Shown here one piece after another: positions 20,905-33,331 of a stretch of 64,000 nucleotides of DNA. Source of the stretch: Ursus arctos (taxonomy: Eukaryota; Chordata; Mammalia; Carnivora; Ursidae); contig NW_026622930.1 in NCBI RefSeq assembly GCF_023065955.2, positions 21,615,449 through 21,679,448 of the forward strand. The letters are read 5' to 3'. The notes beneath the pieces are model-generated. The model was not told the origin of the DNA. It was given only the letters and a program-made list of their open reading frames with translations, and ran no database searches. Position 1 is the stretch's first letter, and the number at the start of each line of letters is the position of its first letter. The translations under genes were made by a program, and so were the position numbers.

Positions 20905-23900
20905 TGTGATGACTAGAATTTACTTATTTGAAGCTGTTTTAAGTCATTTTTAACATTAGCTATGGTGGTCAAGCAGATCTCCTAGTTTTCCCCTCAAGTT
21001 CCTCCTGCTCTGCCTTCTCCCCACACAAACCATACATAATAGCTACATAGAAAGCTGTTTGAAAGAAAAGACCACATTTCAGTGATTATTATAGATTCCA
21101 CTATATCACGTAGTAAAGAGTTTTTAATGAATGTCAATTGAATGGAACTATCTTTTATCTGGATTTGGGATCCAAGGGCAAATTATCTTTGGGAGTCTTA
21201 CAATGATCTAGTAGTTCAGCTCCAAAACAAATCTTTTTGGATCCTATTAAGGGGGTTGTCTGCTTAATTATCTCAGTTTTCCCACTGAAATAGCCTCTTC
21301 CTTATTACTGTGCACGGAGAATCCTTTTGTTCCTCCAAGACTGTCTGCTATCTCCCTCACTAGAAGAGTTGGTAACTAGGAGAGTTGTCAAGTTCTGTTT
21401 CAGTTCAAAAGCTCATCTCTGTCTAGGGTACTTACATGGAGCATTACCTGTTCTTTACTACATTTTATTAGTAAGTTTAATCTCATTTAGTGTTAGAAAG
21501 TAACCTAGGTCTGTCTTTGTAGGACTCTGAAATGAAGCTTTACTAAGGACTTCTAATTCTCTTTGCAGGAGCTCATGGAACTGTTGTGGTAATTTAATGG
21601 GATTATATATGTCAATCTCCCAGTACCATGTTTGACACAAGGTGGATGTTAAGTAAATGTTACTTCTCTCTCTCTCTCTCTTTTAATTAAGCACCAGGAA
21701 ATACACATAAAAACTAACTTTCATGTTCTTTTTCAGAAGTTACCATTCCTGAGTTTTTGGTTTATTGTCTCATTATTTCATTTTCCTGAAGGGGTAAATC
21801 TGTAACTTTGAATTTCTGAGGTTAATTAGTGTCTTTGACCCCTTTTGATTAATAGTAGGAATGTTGAATACAAAATTTTACCCAGATTCCAACCTGAAGT
21901 TCTTTTGGACTGCATTCTTCTTCCTTCATCAACCTGACAGTTGAAATTCAAAAGGCTATTTGTCACTTCCTAGTGTCACCACCGATCCATGATGTTAGCC
22001 AGCTGTGAGACAGCTGCCACATTCCACCTCAGAAATGACTGCAGCAAAGGATCCCAGTAAGAGGGCATTTCAGCTACATGTTGAGTCAGGAACAGAATCC
22101 TAATTTGCTGGGTTTGTGTTATTACCCAGGCTTGGCCTACATGTACAAACCAGCTTGGGAATGAAACAGAGATTGAATTTAGTTTATTCCTTTTAAGTGA
22201 CTGACTGAAACCTTTTTATTAGTTTTCCTTTCCCAATATGACCAGTTTTATTTCCTCTTCAAATTATTGTGTCTAAATAGACAGGGCCTCGGGATGAGAT
22301 CACCAAGTCAACATTCCATTATGAATCTTTTTTGACTGCAGGGAATAGAAGAGAGAGAGGGGAGGGGAAGGAGGATGAAGGTGGGGAATTAAGTGTGAAA
22401 ACATCCCAGACAAGAGCAAACAATGGTGCCAATGTCAGGACACATTTCCACCTGTAGGTGCCTGGAACAAAGCACTCTCATCATTCAATTCAAGATATTT
22501 AGTGAGGTTCACCTGACTTGTACAGAATGGATTGTGTTGTGTTCATTCCTACGGTCAGTCTGTCTCTGGGCTTCTTAAAAGGCCTTTCCAGAGACATGGA
22601 CTAAAAAGCAATTTTTGCAGTTTTCCTTAGAGGAATATCCATACTGGACTCTTCTTGTACTGGTATTAATTTACTGAGTATGGATGGAAATTTCCCTCTT
22701 TTTCTTTGTTTGTTTTTCTTTTGAGCCAGTCCTCAACTTAAACTTAATGCTATTATGCAAAGGGAAGGAAAATTTTACTTGAAGAATAACCAAACAAGAG
22801 TCAGTTCAAGCCTGTATTTAAAAGTAACTACTCATTATTTCTTTCATATTCCAATTTTCTTTATGTTTTTACAAATATGCAACTATATAGAGACCTATCC
22901 TGATTACAGAATGTCCCGTATTCTAATTAACTGACAGGATGACATGTAATAATCATTCAATTTAATAGGCTTTTGCTTCACTTAATAGGGCCAGTGCATT
23001 TTTTAAGGATATGAAAACCCTGTGCAGAAGTTACATTAGCCAATAGGCACAATTAAGGAAAGTGTTATAGCCAATGGACACATGCATTGAACCGTATCAC
23101 AAGCGTCTTGAATTAATGATATAACCCAGAACTCAGATTCAAAATACCAGCTGTTGAAAGAGAATTTAAGACCAAATGTTTTATACATTTGTGTCATGGA
23201 AAACAACCATCTGCTGTACTTTTTTTCCTGCAAGCGGAATCCCTCCAAGTTAAATAAGGCTATGCCTGAGGAGTATTCCATGGATTCTACAACCATGTCT
23301 TCTTTGCATCAAAAATCCCACTAGTTGGTAAAAAAAGAAAAAAAAAGTGAGTAATAGTTCCACCTGATTGATTCTCTAACAACCAGGTAATTGACGAAGA
23401 AGCTTAAACTCCCTCAAAAGTTTGGTTTCTGAAAAACACTACATCCAAAATCTTATCAAAATTTGAGGTAGCCCTCTGTGAGAGTAAGATGCACCAAAAA
23501 CAGATGCCCTGTTCTTAGGAGGGATTTAGGGTTACATCAGAGGAGGCTTGTGAAGTATTTGGATTAGTAGGGCATTTTCCAAAGGGCTGCTCAAAGGCAT
23601 CTTCTCGTTGACCAAGAGCACTGGATGAGGCCTCAAGATGAGCAGAGCAATTACCAATTTTTTCAACCTAAATGCTACATTGGTGTAATGAAGTGGGGGG
23701 ATGGAAGCTACACAAACTACTCTTTCCTGAACATTTCTTCTCCAATGCGTAGATTAGAACAATAGAGAACTCCTCCTCTTTCAAAAGGTTAATTGGTTTT
23801 CTTGGTATAAACCTAACTTTATACTGGAATTAATTCTTAACGTAAGTGAAGGAGAGCCACATATATCCCCAAAGAGGTATGTTATGAACAATTAAAGGAT
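20905..23900. other. Three kilobases without a recognised repeat or gene
   Basis: The tract contains a short (TC)n run at 21664-21681 and a purine-rich block at 22350-22385. At 22449-22460 there is a two-armed CACCT..AGGTG site. The 86-codon minus-strand frame at 23036-23296 has no domain. The low repeat density could mean selective constraint against insertion. Confidence 0.4.
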
Positions 23901-23904
23901 GTTG

Positions 23905-24192
23905 AGGAAGGAGATAGTTGATAACATTTATGTAATATGCTAGCAATGCCATACATTATTTAAGAATGCAAACATATGTACTAAAAGTTTAAACACACAT
24001 ATGGAAATGATAAAATAAATTCAGGTTAAGTAGTTAGCTCTATCAGTGAGAGAAGGGAATATGATAAAAGATTTAGGAGACATCACTTTTATTTGTGATA
24101 TTTTATTTCTTATGCCAAGTGATGAGTTAATGGGTTCTATTATTTTTATACTTTTTTGTACGTTTGAAACATCTAAGCATTAAAAAAGAAAT
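23905..24192 (+). repeat. L1M 3' end remnant
   Basis: ATGGAAATGATAAAATAAATTC, TATTTCTTATGCCAAGTG, a region of TTATACTTTTTTGTACGTTTG and a final AGCATTAAAAAAGAAA match the classic 3' terminus of old L1 copies in forward orientation. Confidence 0.65.
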
Positions 24193-24209
24193 CTCCCAGG
24201 TGAGTGGTT

Positions 24210-24455
24210 ATGAGTTTGGGACTTTGGAATCACACGGACCTGTGTTGAAGTCTCAGTACTCCTACATAATAGCTGTTTGTTGGGTTTGTTTTTGTTTGTT
24301 TGAGAAAGTTACTCAACCAGGGAGCAATTTCTTCATCCTTGAAATGGGAATAAAATAGTACCCCTTTTATATGACTGTTTTCTGGATGAAATGAGTTAAT
24401 GCATTTACAGTGTTTAGCATACTGCCTGACGTGCTGCACTCAAGACATAGTATGG
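24210..24455 (+). repeat. MIR with a (GTTT)n insertion
   Basis: Full-length forward MIR from GACTTTGGAATCACACGGAC to TACTGCCTGACGTGCTGCAC. A short TTGGGTTTGTTTTTGTTTG insertion sits at about 24280-24302, in the middle of the core. Confidence 0.85.
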
Positions 24456-24504
24456 ATGTGCTTGTACACAAAGTGCAGGTCATTTCGTGTACTTGTGTAT
24501 AGTG

Positions 24505-24690
24505 TAATTATACCTTTTAAAACTTACTAGCCATATGATCATAGGCAAGTCACGTAAACCTTCTGAAAAACTAATTCCTCATCTTGTAAAATGCAAAAAA
24601 TTAGATTACCTGGCTTGTCTTTATCACAGGATCTCTAGGAGTGTTAATGCAATAATGTGTAAAAACACTTTGAAATACTTAAAGTCATCA
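24505..24690 (+). repeat. MIR remnant
   Basis: TTACTAGCCATATGATCATAG, GGCAAGTCACGTAAACCTTC and AAACACTTTGAAATACTT follow the MIR core and 3' half. Confidence 0.8.
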
Positions 24691-24739
24691 TAAAACAATT
24701 AGTGTTTTAGAAAAATTAAAACATTATTTTTTATTTGCC

Positions 24740-25770
24740 ACCCTTCACTCATTCAACAATTGAGAATATTGAAAATCTGTTATACTAGACACTTAGCTAA
24801 ATTCTGTGAAAAGAGTAATGTATTTTTAAAAATGTATGTTTCTTACCCTCATGCCCTCTTGTACAGTCTGGTGAGAGATACCAATAATAACCAGGTATCT
24901 TAGTCAGCCTGGGCTACTATAAAATACCACAGACTGGGTGGTTAAAACAATAGACATTTATTTCTCATGGTTCAGGAGTCTGGGAATTCCAAGATCATTG
25001 GCAGATTCAGTTCTTGGTGAAAGCCCTCCTCCCAGCTTGCAAATCATTGTTTCCTTGCTGTGTCTTCACACGGTGTAATGAAAGAGAGATCATATCTCTT
25101 CCCCTTTTATGTGAGAGCTCTAATTCCACTGGGGGGACCCACTCTCATGACCTCTTCTTAAGCTAATTACTTGCCAAAGGCCCCACCTCCAAATACCATC
25201 ACACTAGGGGTTAAGCCTTCAATATATGAATTTTGTGGAGACACAAACATTCAGTGCATGAAACCAAGGAAAATGGAGAGAGAGAGAAGATATATGTGCC
25301 AAGGCTGTGTAATAAGAAGGGGTAAGGTGAATAATGAGGACATAAAGAAGCCTCCACGCTACTGTAAGGAGGTGGGAAGTGGATGTTGTGGTGACATGTT
25401 AGAGATGTACAAGTGGAGAGACAAGAAAGGACTTTGTAGACCATGTTAAGAATTTTGGTCAAAGAAGTCACTGAAGGATTTTAAGCAAGAGCACATGTGA
25501 CCAATCTGTTTTACAAAGTTATTCTCAAGGCTGTGTAGTGATCATATTAGAAATGAGAAAGAAGGGAAGTTAGGAATGGCTTTCTGTAGTCCAAGAAGAG
25601 ATTCTAGTAGTTTGGAATAAGGTGGAGGTGGGGTGATGTTAGGAGAAAGATATACATACTGAGGATTGAACAATAGGTGATTGATTGGATTTGGGTTGGG
25701 TGGAGGTGAGATAGGAAGAAAAGTTGCCTGCCTCATTGACTGATACTAAAGATCTCAGCCTTTAAACGAA
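24740..25770 (-). repeat. L2 LINE 3' region, split by an MLT1A-like LTR
   Basis: The left part (24740-24893) has the reversed L2 tail (CACTCATTCAACAATTGAG, CCCTCATGCCCTCTTGTAC). After the LTR the L2 text resumes at about 25263 with TGGAGAGACAAGAAAGGACT and CTTTGTAGACCATGTTAAG. The order of segments matches reversed L2, so the LTR landed inside an existing L2. Confidence 0.6.
24894..25261 (-). mobile_element. MLT1A-like solo LTR (ERVL-MaLR)
   Basis: The plus strand reads as the reversed LTR: TCTTAGTCAGCCTGGGCTAC, CCACAGACTGGGTGG, CATTTATTTCTCATGGTTC, GCCCCACCTCCAAATACC, ATTTTGTGGAGACACAAAC. A possible 5-bp duplication AACCA occurs at 24889-24893 and 25262-25266. No internal retroviral sequence is present, as expected for a solo LTR. 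Confidence 0.85.
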
Positions 25771-25995
25771 AGACTGAATTTTAAGCCTTTGGATGGTCTT
25801 TTAAAGTGTAACACCTTATTGAAAGAAATTAATCCATTCATTCAAGATATATTTATTGAACTTTTACTAATGGCAAACACTGATCATATAATGGCAAACA
25901 ATATAGACAGATTTAATCCCTGCTCTCACAGAGCTTGCAGACTAAGGGAGGCTATAACTGAACAAATATATAGATAAAATCATCACCAATTGTGA

Positions 25996-26483
25996 TGTCT
26001 GAATCATTTTCCTGTGGCTGCCACAACAAATTACCACAAACTTCGTGGCTTAAACAACAGAAATTTATTCTCACACACTTCTGAAGTTCAATTAGTTTCC
26101 CTGGGCTGAAATCAAGGTGTCAGCAGGGCTGTACTCCCTTGGGAATCTCTAGGGGAGAATCCAATCTTTGCTTCTTGCAGCTTCTAGTGCTGCTGACATT
26201 CACTGATGTGGGTTGTGGTCACATCACTCTGATTTTTGCCTCCTTACTCACACTGTCTCCTCTTCTGTGGCAAAATCTTCCTCGGCCTCCCTCTCCTAAG
26301 GATGTTTGTGATGGCCTCTAGCGTTCACCTGAAGAACCCAGGATAATCTCCCCATCTCAAGATCTTCAATTTAATCTCATTTGTAAAGTCCCTTTTTGCC
26401 ACATAAAGCAACATTCACAGGTTTCAGTGGTTAGAACTTGGGTATCTTGGTGGGGAAGGGGGGCTATTTTTCAGCCTACCACA
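25996..26483 (-). mobile_element. MLT1-type solo LTR (ERVL-MaLR, MLT1C/D-like)
   Basis: Reversed LTR text: TTCCTGTGGCTGCCACAAC, AAATTACCACAAACTTCGTG, GTGGCTTAAACAACAGAAAT, then TTTGCCTCCTTACTCACACTG and, at the other end, GTGGTTAGAACTTGGGTATC and TTTTTCAGCCTACCACA. The subtype is approximate. It lies inside the L2 copy. Confidence 0.85.
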
Positions 26484-26927
26484 TATTCTATGAAGGAAAT
26501 AAACAGGGGACTATGATGAAGAATAATGATGAGTATTTCTTTTATGGCTAGAAAGTAAGGATGAGGAAAACTGGAATGAAGAAATAAACTGAGATCTGAT
26601 CATTTAGGGCCTTGCAGGTGTCCAGATTTTATTCTAAATGCATTGGGAATTCATCCAAGGATTTGAATTAGAAAGGCAATGTGATTTGATTTACATGTTT
26701 AGGAAGATAATTTTAGCTGCTGTAAAGAAAATTGGTAGAAGATGGATGACAATGGAAGCAGGGCAATATGCCAAGAGGCAAAAGAGAATGATGGTTGGAA
26801 GAGGGTGATTCAGTGGAGACAGAGCATCGTGGACAGAGCTGAGGTTCATGTTAGAGGTAAAATAATCAGGATTGAGATGGATTAGATGTGGAGGGTGAGA
26901 GGGACAAAGAGGAAAAAGGGATGGCAC

Positions 26928-27419
26928 TTAGATTTCTAGCTTTAGCAGGTAAACAGCTGATGATGTTATTTCCCGACATGGGGAAGGGAGATGCAGAAGG
27001 AAATAAGGGTTGTGCCTTGGGAACGTTAATCCACAGATGACCATGAGCTGTATGCAGTTGGGTGAAGGGGTCTGGAGCTCAGAGTAGAGGTGTGGGTCAA
27101 AAATATAAAAGAGGGCATGTTTAGCACAGAGATAATAATTAAAGCAATCAGGATGGATAAAATCACTCAGAAGCTGCTGTATGAAGAAAAATGAAGAGAG
27201 TCCAAGGCAAAACCTCAGGGAATACCAGTACTTAAGTTTAGGAAATGGAGGAAAAGCAAGCAAAAGAGAATTAGAATGGAATGACCAGTAACAGAGAGGG
27301 AGAAATACCCAGAAGAGGATATTGTCACAGAAGTCAAGAAAGGAGATAGTTTCATCAAAGAGAGAAGACAGAATATGTTCTTTGTATCTGGCAATGTGGA
27401 GGTCACCGCTGATTTTCAC
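26928..27419 (-). pseudogene. Decayed L2 reverse-transcriptase (ORF2) C-terminal remnant
   Basis: A 163-codon open frame lies within the minus-strand L2 copy. Residues about 85-125 (DFIHPDCFNYYLCAKH, then LYSELQTPSPNC) align in my reading with the L2/CR1-clade reverse-transcriptase segment that normally holds the catalytic YADD box. Here that box has become CAKH (about residues 98-101), so the protein could not be catalytic. The preceding GIPQG-like motif appears in another frame (the 63-codon frame at 27215-27406 ends in STGIP), which shows a frameshift. The open frame is most likely survival by chance in a dead element. No promoter or translation signal is seen. Confidence 0.65.
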
Positions 27420-27744
27420 AAGAGCAGTTTCAGTGGAGTGATGGGGCTGAAGCCAGATTGCACTGATGAGTTACTGGGGAAAGCTGAAGGGTGAGCATAA
27501 ATGAGGAAATAGTGATAGCACACAATTTTCTGGAGTTTTCTCTGGTGAAGGAGAGCAGAAAGTAGAGAGACAACCAGACAGAGATTTTAATTTTGAAGTG
27601 AGATCCTATTAGGGTATGTTTGTGTATTTTCTGAGTAGGGGTAATGCAACAGAGAGGAAGAAATTTGGTGATACAGTGAAAAAAAAATTTAAATTGGTCC
27701 CAGGGTGACTCTGTATTTGAGAAAATTTCCAGCAGCCCCATCAG

Positions 27745-30700
27745 CTTTTCTCCTCTCTGATTTCACCTTTGTGCTAACCCTCTCCTGGGAAAAAAAGAAA
27801 GCTCTTTTAGCAACCAAACTGTCCACGTCTGTCTGAGAGGCTCTATCTCACTCGTTGGCTTTCTTAGGAGAGCCACTTTCCCTTATTATTTTGTTCTTTC
27901 TACTTGAAAAGTCCTGAACTTCCTTTTGTGAATTAAGGTAAATTTTCTTAAAATCAGTTTTGATTTCATTCCTATGTCTTGCCAGCAATTATTTAGCCGA
28001 GGTGGGATGGAGAGGGTAGCATACGAGTCATCGGGTGTTCTTAAATACTTCTAGAATGGGACTGGTCCAAGACACACACCCTCTCCTGCACAGGTAAATC
28101 CCAGCATTATAACACTCCAGGCTTCATTCAGTCTAGATTTGGGTTATTTTCCCCAGGTAAGTGTAAAAGCAGAGGCAGAGGCTTGGCTGGAGAACAAGCT
28201 TCAGAGCACTGAAAAGTCCAGCCCCCAGCCGTCTTCAGTCCCGCGCCTCATGATGGAGGTATCAGTATTTGAATACCAGCCCAGTCACTTACTGCTTGCA
28301 GACACCCTGATCACCAGCTTCCTTGTTTTCTTAGAAAAGGCGAAATTTAAAAAGTGCCTTAAGTATATGAGGTAGCTTTTATTAGTAGGGGACATTGAGG
28401 AAGACCAGGATGCTGTGGCTATACTTCTCGAAAAAATGGGATTCATACTTTCAATCAGGTGTAGTGCTGCTGAGAAGTGAGAATCTGTTAAAGACAGAAG
28501 GTGAGCAGAGAAGGGAGGTCTCTTTACTCCGCCCACTCCTTCCTAAGATTTGAATTTGGATAGCCTTATAATTTGTAAGCACCAAACCCTATGCTCTTAG
28601 TTTACCTTGAAAGTTCCTCTTTGCCAGGGAATCTGGTGGTCATCCCATGAGAAGAAGGGCATATTTTCTAAGGGTTCAGGAAAGGTAAACGTCAAGGTAA
28701 TATTTTACCAAAATTCTATGCCATGTTCCCAAAAATCTCACCTGGAAAAAACATGACTTAGTTCTGAAAGTTAAAATGTAGTAGGTCAAAAGTCAGTTGT
28801 TGCAGCCACAGGGCAAAAATCAGGCTTGATAATGATGTACATGAGACCGTGACATGGCAGTACCCCAGAGGAGCCTGATTAAGAATTGCAGTTAAGAGCC
28901 AGCTGTCCCATGGGGACAAATTCTGACCTGTGTGCACACTGAGGCGGTTTGAAAACACTTCTAATCTCGGGTGAGCTTAGCAACTCAGCCATCCCTAGTG
29001 ATAAAAAACAATAACCCCAAGGAGAGTACTAATGCCAAACTTAACTACCTTCCCCCCAACCTGGCCACAAGAGAATCATTTATATTTTGGATATTTGTAT
29101 TTCAAGTATAATTTTGGCTTAGGAAAACTAATTCATGAGCATAAGGAAAGTTTTTTGTTTTGTTTTGTTTTCTATAACCTGCTCTTGCTACGCTTGAATC
29201 CCTTATCTCGATAGGCTGCACTGAGACTAGCCTAGAATATTCTGTCTTCTCCTAAGATACCCTTTTATTTAGTTGTTGTTTTAACTTCTGGGGTGACAAG
29301 AGAGGGTGAGTAACATTAAGAGCCATAATAAGGATGGAAGACTGGGGTGTAGAAAAGGGAGCGGTTTTCCCCAGTTGAAGAGTGGTCTGAAATGCAGTGT
29401 TTGCATTCTGATTCTGAAGTAAGGACTATAAACTCTGATTATAAGTTGAGATATAATATAACTTTCCAACGACTAGTTGGTGAAGCTAAAAGCCCATAGC
29501 CTTCCCACAATACTTTAAAGGAGATTTTGCATCCACAGGATAATACTAATCTTTACACGTAGCTATAAAGCTACTTCGCATACATTTAAAACCTATACGT
29601 CAGGTTCCATATTCCCCAAGCTCTCTAGCACGCCATTCCTTACGTTGCTTTTCAGTGTTTGGTTAGCATCTCCTTGGGAAGAAGACCGGATGAGCGGAGG
29701 AAGGGAAGTGACATGGCAGAGAGAGGACATCCCAATTAGGAACTTCACCCCAAAATCCCCTACTTCAATGGTGTGTTTGTTTGTTGTTGGCTTCTCTTTC
29801 ATTCTGAGAGAACCCTTCGGAACCTCGTCAGATTTGAGTTTCGACTGTGGTTTTGCATTGAGAGTGACCTGTCAAAAGCCAGTGGAGTAAACGCAAGTGA
29901 AATGGAGCAGATGCTGGAAATTGCCAGGACAGCAGAGGCTGTACTTCATTATATGACCAGATTCTGACAAGGAAAAGTTAGAAGGCCAGGAATCTGAGCT
30001 GCCATGGTGACTTGGCAGCTAGACCTCAGGCCATGAGGCAGGACACCAGAGTTCAGGACAGACTGCGTTTCACTGGAGCTCCAGGCCAATTGAGTCATAC
30101 GGAAATCTGAGATGGAAAAGACAAAACCAGGTCAGCTGCTCATTTATCAGGGGCCAGAGAAAGGCTACAGTACTCCCTGAGATTTCCTTTCCAGCATTAC
30201 TCAAGGCCAGATGGCATCTACAGGGCCCAAAGAGAGTTTCAGTAATCCTTGGAGGGATAGTCCTAGCCCACCAGATTGAAAGCATTACTTGACATTCAGG
30301 AGCCAATTTCCTGGGTCAATTGTACCTCCTCACTTCTATGTCCTTAAATCATTGCCAATGCTTTGCTCTTCCTCCTAGGTGTTTGCACCTTTCAAATATT
30401 TACTCTTCTTTATTTTCAGACACTCTCATGACCTGGGTCAAGACAATAATGAGTGAACAAATGTTTTCTGAAATGCGTGTCACTGTGTAAGATACTGGGC
30501 AGGAAGCAGAAATTAGGCGGCAGGAGCTCTCTCCACAGCAGCCTTTTCAGTGTGTTCTGGTCGGTATAGTCACTGTGTTGCCCCTAACCATTTCAACATA
30601 AGGTAGTTGAGAATAAGTACCAAAAAAGAGGATAGGGTGGTAATAGTTATAGGAGCTCAGCTTACTGGACTGATTAGAGTAAATCAGTGTTGACTTATTG

Positions 30701-31095
30701 AGATGCAATAGGGCTTTCTTTTAACCATTGCACTGACCATTTTTCAAGTGAGTATACAAATGAAGAATGACTTTCATTCTTATGGTATGATAAGAACTAG
30801 AAGAAGAAAATCATCTATTAAAGGATTATTTGGCTGACACAAATCCTAAGAACTAACTCGTTTCTTGGGAGTAGGAGTTGTAGAGAGAGTGGACTGGAGG
30901 ACTGGGTCAACTCAACTGACAAAACCTAAGAGGTCTTCGGCATATAAATTATGCTTTGCCTTATAACTATTGTTGAAACCATCTTATTTGTTAGGTTGTA
31001 AGGTCTTTTGTTTCCTGGAGATGTTTCTTGTCCATCTTAATATACCAAATTGCCTCTACTACCTTGTGGGGAATGATCTGCAAATATTGGAAAAA
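27745..31095. other. Mostly single-copy sequence
   Basis: Short repeat traces only: a possible MIR core at 28255-28310 (ACCAGCCCAGTCACTTACTG) and a possible reversed L2 tail at about 30455-30530. Short frames on both strands (for example 29645-29967, 30070-30306) show no domain. The GC-richer part 29640-30310 is the most plausible place for an unannotated non-coding exon, but I see no supporting splice structure. Confidence 0.4.
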
Positions 31096-31099
31096 GGGT

Positions 31100-31460
31100 C
31101 TCTGGACTCTGGGCATACTGTTCCTCTTCCTGAAAACTCCTTCCAGCCCCACTGCTCACTTACTCCTGAAATTTTTGTTGAATAACTCATACTCATCTTT
31201 CAGTCTCGGGTTAGACATCACCTCCTCTGGAAGCTTCACCTGATCCTCCCTCCTAATGTTTTTGGCTGGGTGTTCCTCTACTCGGCTCCCACAACATCCC
31301 CTGATCTTCCTTGTCAAGACACTTAAATCACTGAGTTGCCTGTCTTCCCCTCCTGATACATCATAAACTTGAGGACAGGTCTTGAGTTCACATGTCCAAC
31401 ACAATGCCTGGTCCAGAGCGGAAACTCAATAAATAGTCACTGTTTTACTAAATAAAGCCT
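31100..31460 (+). repeat. L2 3' region
   Basis: Forward L2 order: CTCTTCCTGAAAACTCCTTC, AGACATCACCTCCTCTGGAAG, GCTTCACCTGATCCTCC, CACAATGCCTGGTCCAGAGC and ACTCAATAAATAGTCAC. The AATAAA near the end is part of the L2 tail, not a gene poly(A) site. Confidence 0.8.
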
Positions 31461-31464
31461 GAAA

Positions 31465-32920
31465 GAGTGAATGAAACAAGGTGGGTGTCATGGTTGTAAC
31501 TGTTTTGGCTATGCTTCAAGCTCCTTTCCCATCTCCCAAATTTGCCCTCCTCTTTTGGCAATGGGGTTTCTCTCCTCTGCATCCACACAGGAGGTTTCAT
31601 TTGAGTGATTTGCAAGAAAGAGGCGAGATCATCAGGGTGTTTATTGGACCATCCTCTCCCACTGCTCTGGCTGTTACTTCACAGAAGTGGAAGAATGGGC
31701 AGGTTACAACTCACCACAGTCTTCCCACTGTGAGTCTCTTTCATTTCAAGCCAATTGACAAATGCATATTGACTTTTCTCAGTGCATGTTCACTGCTGCA
31801 TTCAGTTAAAAAAAATCTTTACAACCACGCTCTGATTGGATTTCTTCTGTTTCCCCAATGTACACGTGAGGGAGTTGAGTTATATAATGTGCAGGAGGTC
31901 AGGCCAGGCTGGTGACACAGATTGTTTTTGAACTAGAAGCCTCTGGGTTTACAGGCTGTGGCAGGCTCTGTTTCCCGGGTTCCCTTAAAGGTCTCGGTTC
32001 ATTATCTCCTGTCAATAAGGAATGAATGGCGTACCATGTCTTAAGTTTGGATTCCCATTGCTTTCTTGGAAAATAAACACCAGCTCTTTATAACTTCTGA
32101 TTTATTAACCAAGCCAGCTTGTTGAGTGACTTAAAAAAATTTAGAACCAACTGCCGCATTAACAGTGGTCATAAACAGGAGAAAGTTGTCAACCTTGATC
32201 TCCTTTTACGTTTTCTCTACCACCATCTCTATGCCCATCTCCCAACAGGCTCAGCTGTCTCTCGAGGGTTCTCAGGATATTAGACTGCTCTTTTCCCTGA
32301 AATATCTTGAATTTAACCTTCCCTTCTGCTAGGCTTTACACTTCATCAGACTAGGCACCTTGCCTCTCAGAACTCCTCATTCATTGTCTCTCCAAGATTT
32401 CTGAAATTCCTCTAACCAGGACAAAGTCTTCCTTTAGAAATTAGCAGTAAGTTTGATAATGAAAATACACAGGAATGGGAAGCCAATTGATTCAATTGGA
32501 AATATATCAAATCTGTCCGTGAGGGTAGTTTTCACAGTAGACAAGGAAGGAATCTAGAAGTAGGTACTAGTTATTCTCTCCAACAGAGAAGAAAGGAATA
32601 AAACTAGAGGCTGGAGGCACCCAGAGAAGTTTTTATCCTTAAGGTTTGCTTGCAGAGAGCTTTCTCAAAAGTGTTCACCCCTGCATTCCCTCTGTCTTCA
32701 AACATGGCTGTGAAGATTGAGGTAATGGGAATCATTATATTCCTTTTGCAGGAACACGTGGATGTTTGGGATCAGTAACACAAATGGTCAATCAGCAGTC
32801 ACACCCACCGATATTCAGTCTTCACGCTTTCAGATTGTAGAACAGAGGAGGTAAAGGCATTAACCCCCATACTCTTTCTCTTTGACTCATAGTAAGTGTT
32901 TTAGGCAGTATTCTTTAGCT
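31465..32920. other. Unassigned sequence
   Basis: A 144-codon plus-strand frame at 31481-31915 shows no recognised domain and has composition like its surroundings. I do not call it a gene. No repeat family is clear. Confidence 0.4.
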
Positions 32921-32924
32921 GGCT

Positions 32925-33035
32925 GAACAGGGCTTCTCCAGGGCAATGGGCTTCTATTCATCTTTGTCTCCCAGAACCCAGCACTGTGCCTGGTGTTTAT
33001 TATGTACTTAGTAAATATTTGCTAATTTTATCTTT
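32925..33035 (+). repeat. L2 3' tail
   Basis: TCTTTGTCTCCCAGAACCCAG, CACTGTGCCTGGTG and TTAGTAAATATTTGC match the L2 3' terminus. Confidence 0.65.
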
Positions 33036-33331
33036 ATACTTATTTTCTTTCAAATTCTTTGTATTTAATTTAAATAGGGCTTCAAAAGTTTCATATTGGA
33101 TTTGTAAAATGTATGGGTGTTTCTTGAAATCTTTGTGAATTATTTTGCCTTTTTATTTGGAACAGGTCTGTTATTTGTGAGGAATTCTCTTCTCAAGAAA
33201 ATCAATTAAATAATATATGTGAAAGAATCTGAATACCTTCAGAGATAAATGTCATCTTTAAGCTATTACACCTTATTATTTTATAAAGAATAACAGAGTA
33301 TTTTGCTTCATTAAATTTAGCATGACTACAT

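Larger units (their letters stand above)
25830..27740 (-). repeat. L2 LINE copy with ORF2 end, split by an MLT1 LTR
   Basis: The reversed L2 tail (CATTCATTCAAGATATATTTATTG, CTGCTCTCACAGAGCTTGC) begins at 25830. After the LTR (25996-26483) the 3' part and the end of the reverse-transcriptase reading frame continue to about 27740: GGGCCTTGCAGGTGTCCAG, ATTTTAGCTGCTGTAAAG, GGCAATGTGGAGGTCACCG and CAGTTTCAGTGGAGTGATGG. About 1.4 kb of L2 is present in total, which makes it one of the longest L2 copies in the window. Confidence 0.75.

Noticed and set aside
24894..26483. A possible full endogenous retrovirus between the two minus-strand LTRs
   Set aside because: The LTRs are of different MLT1 subtypes and the DNA between them is L2, with no gag, pol or env remnant. 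They are independent solo LTRs.
31400..31445. AATAAA as a gene polyadenylation signal
   Set aside because: It belongs to the L2 3' terminus. Other AATAAA motifs in L2 and LTR tails were set aside for the same reason.
31481..31915. 144-codon plus-strand open frame
   Set aside because: No domain recognised and no supporting gene context. Frames of this size occur by chance in 64 kb.
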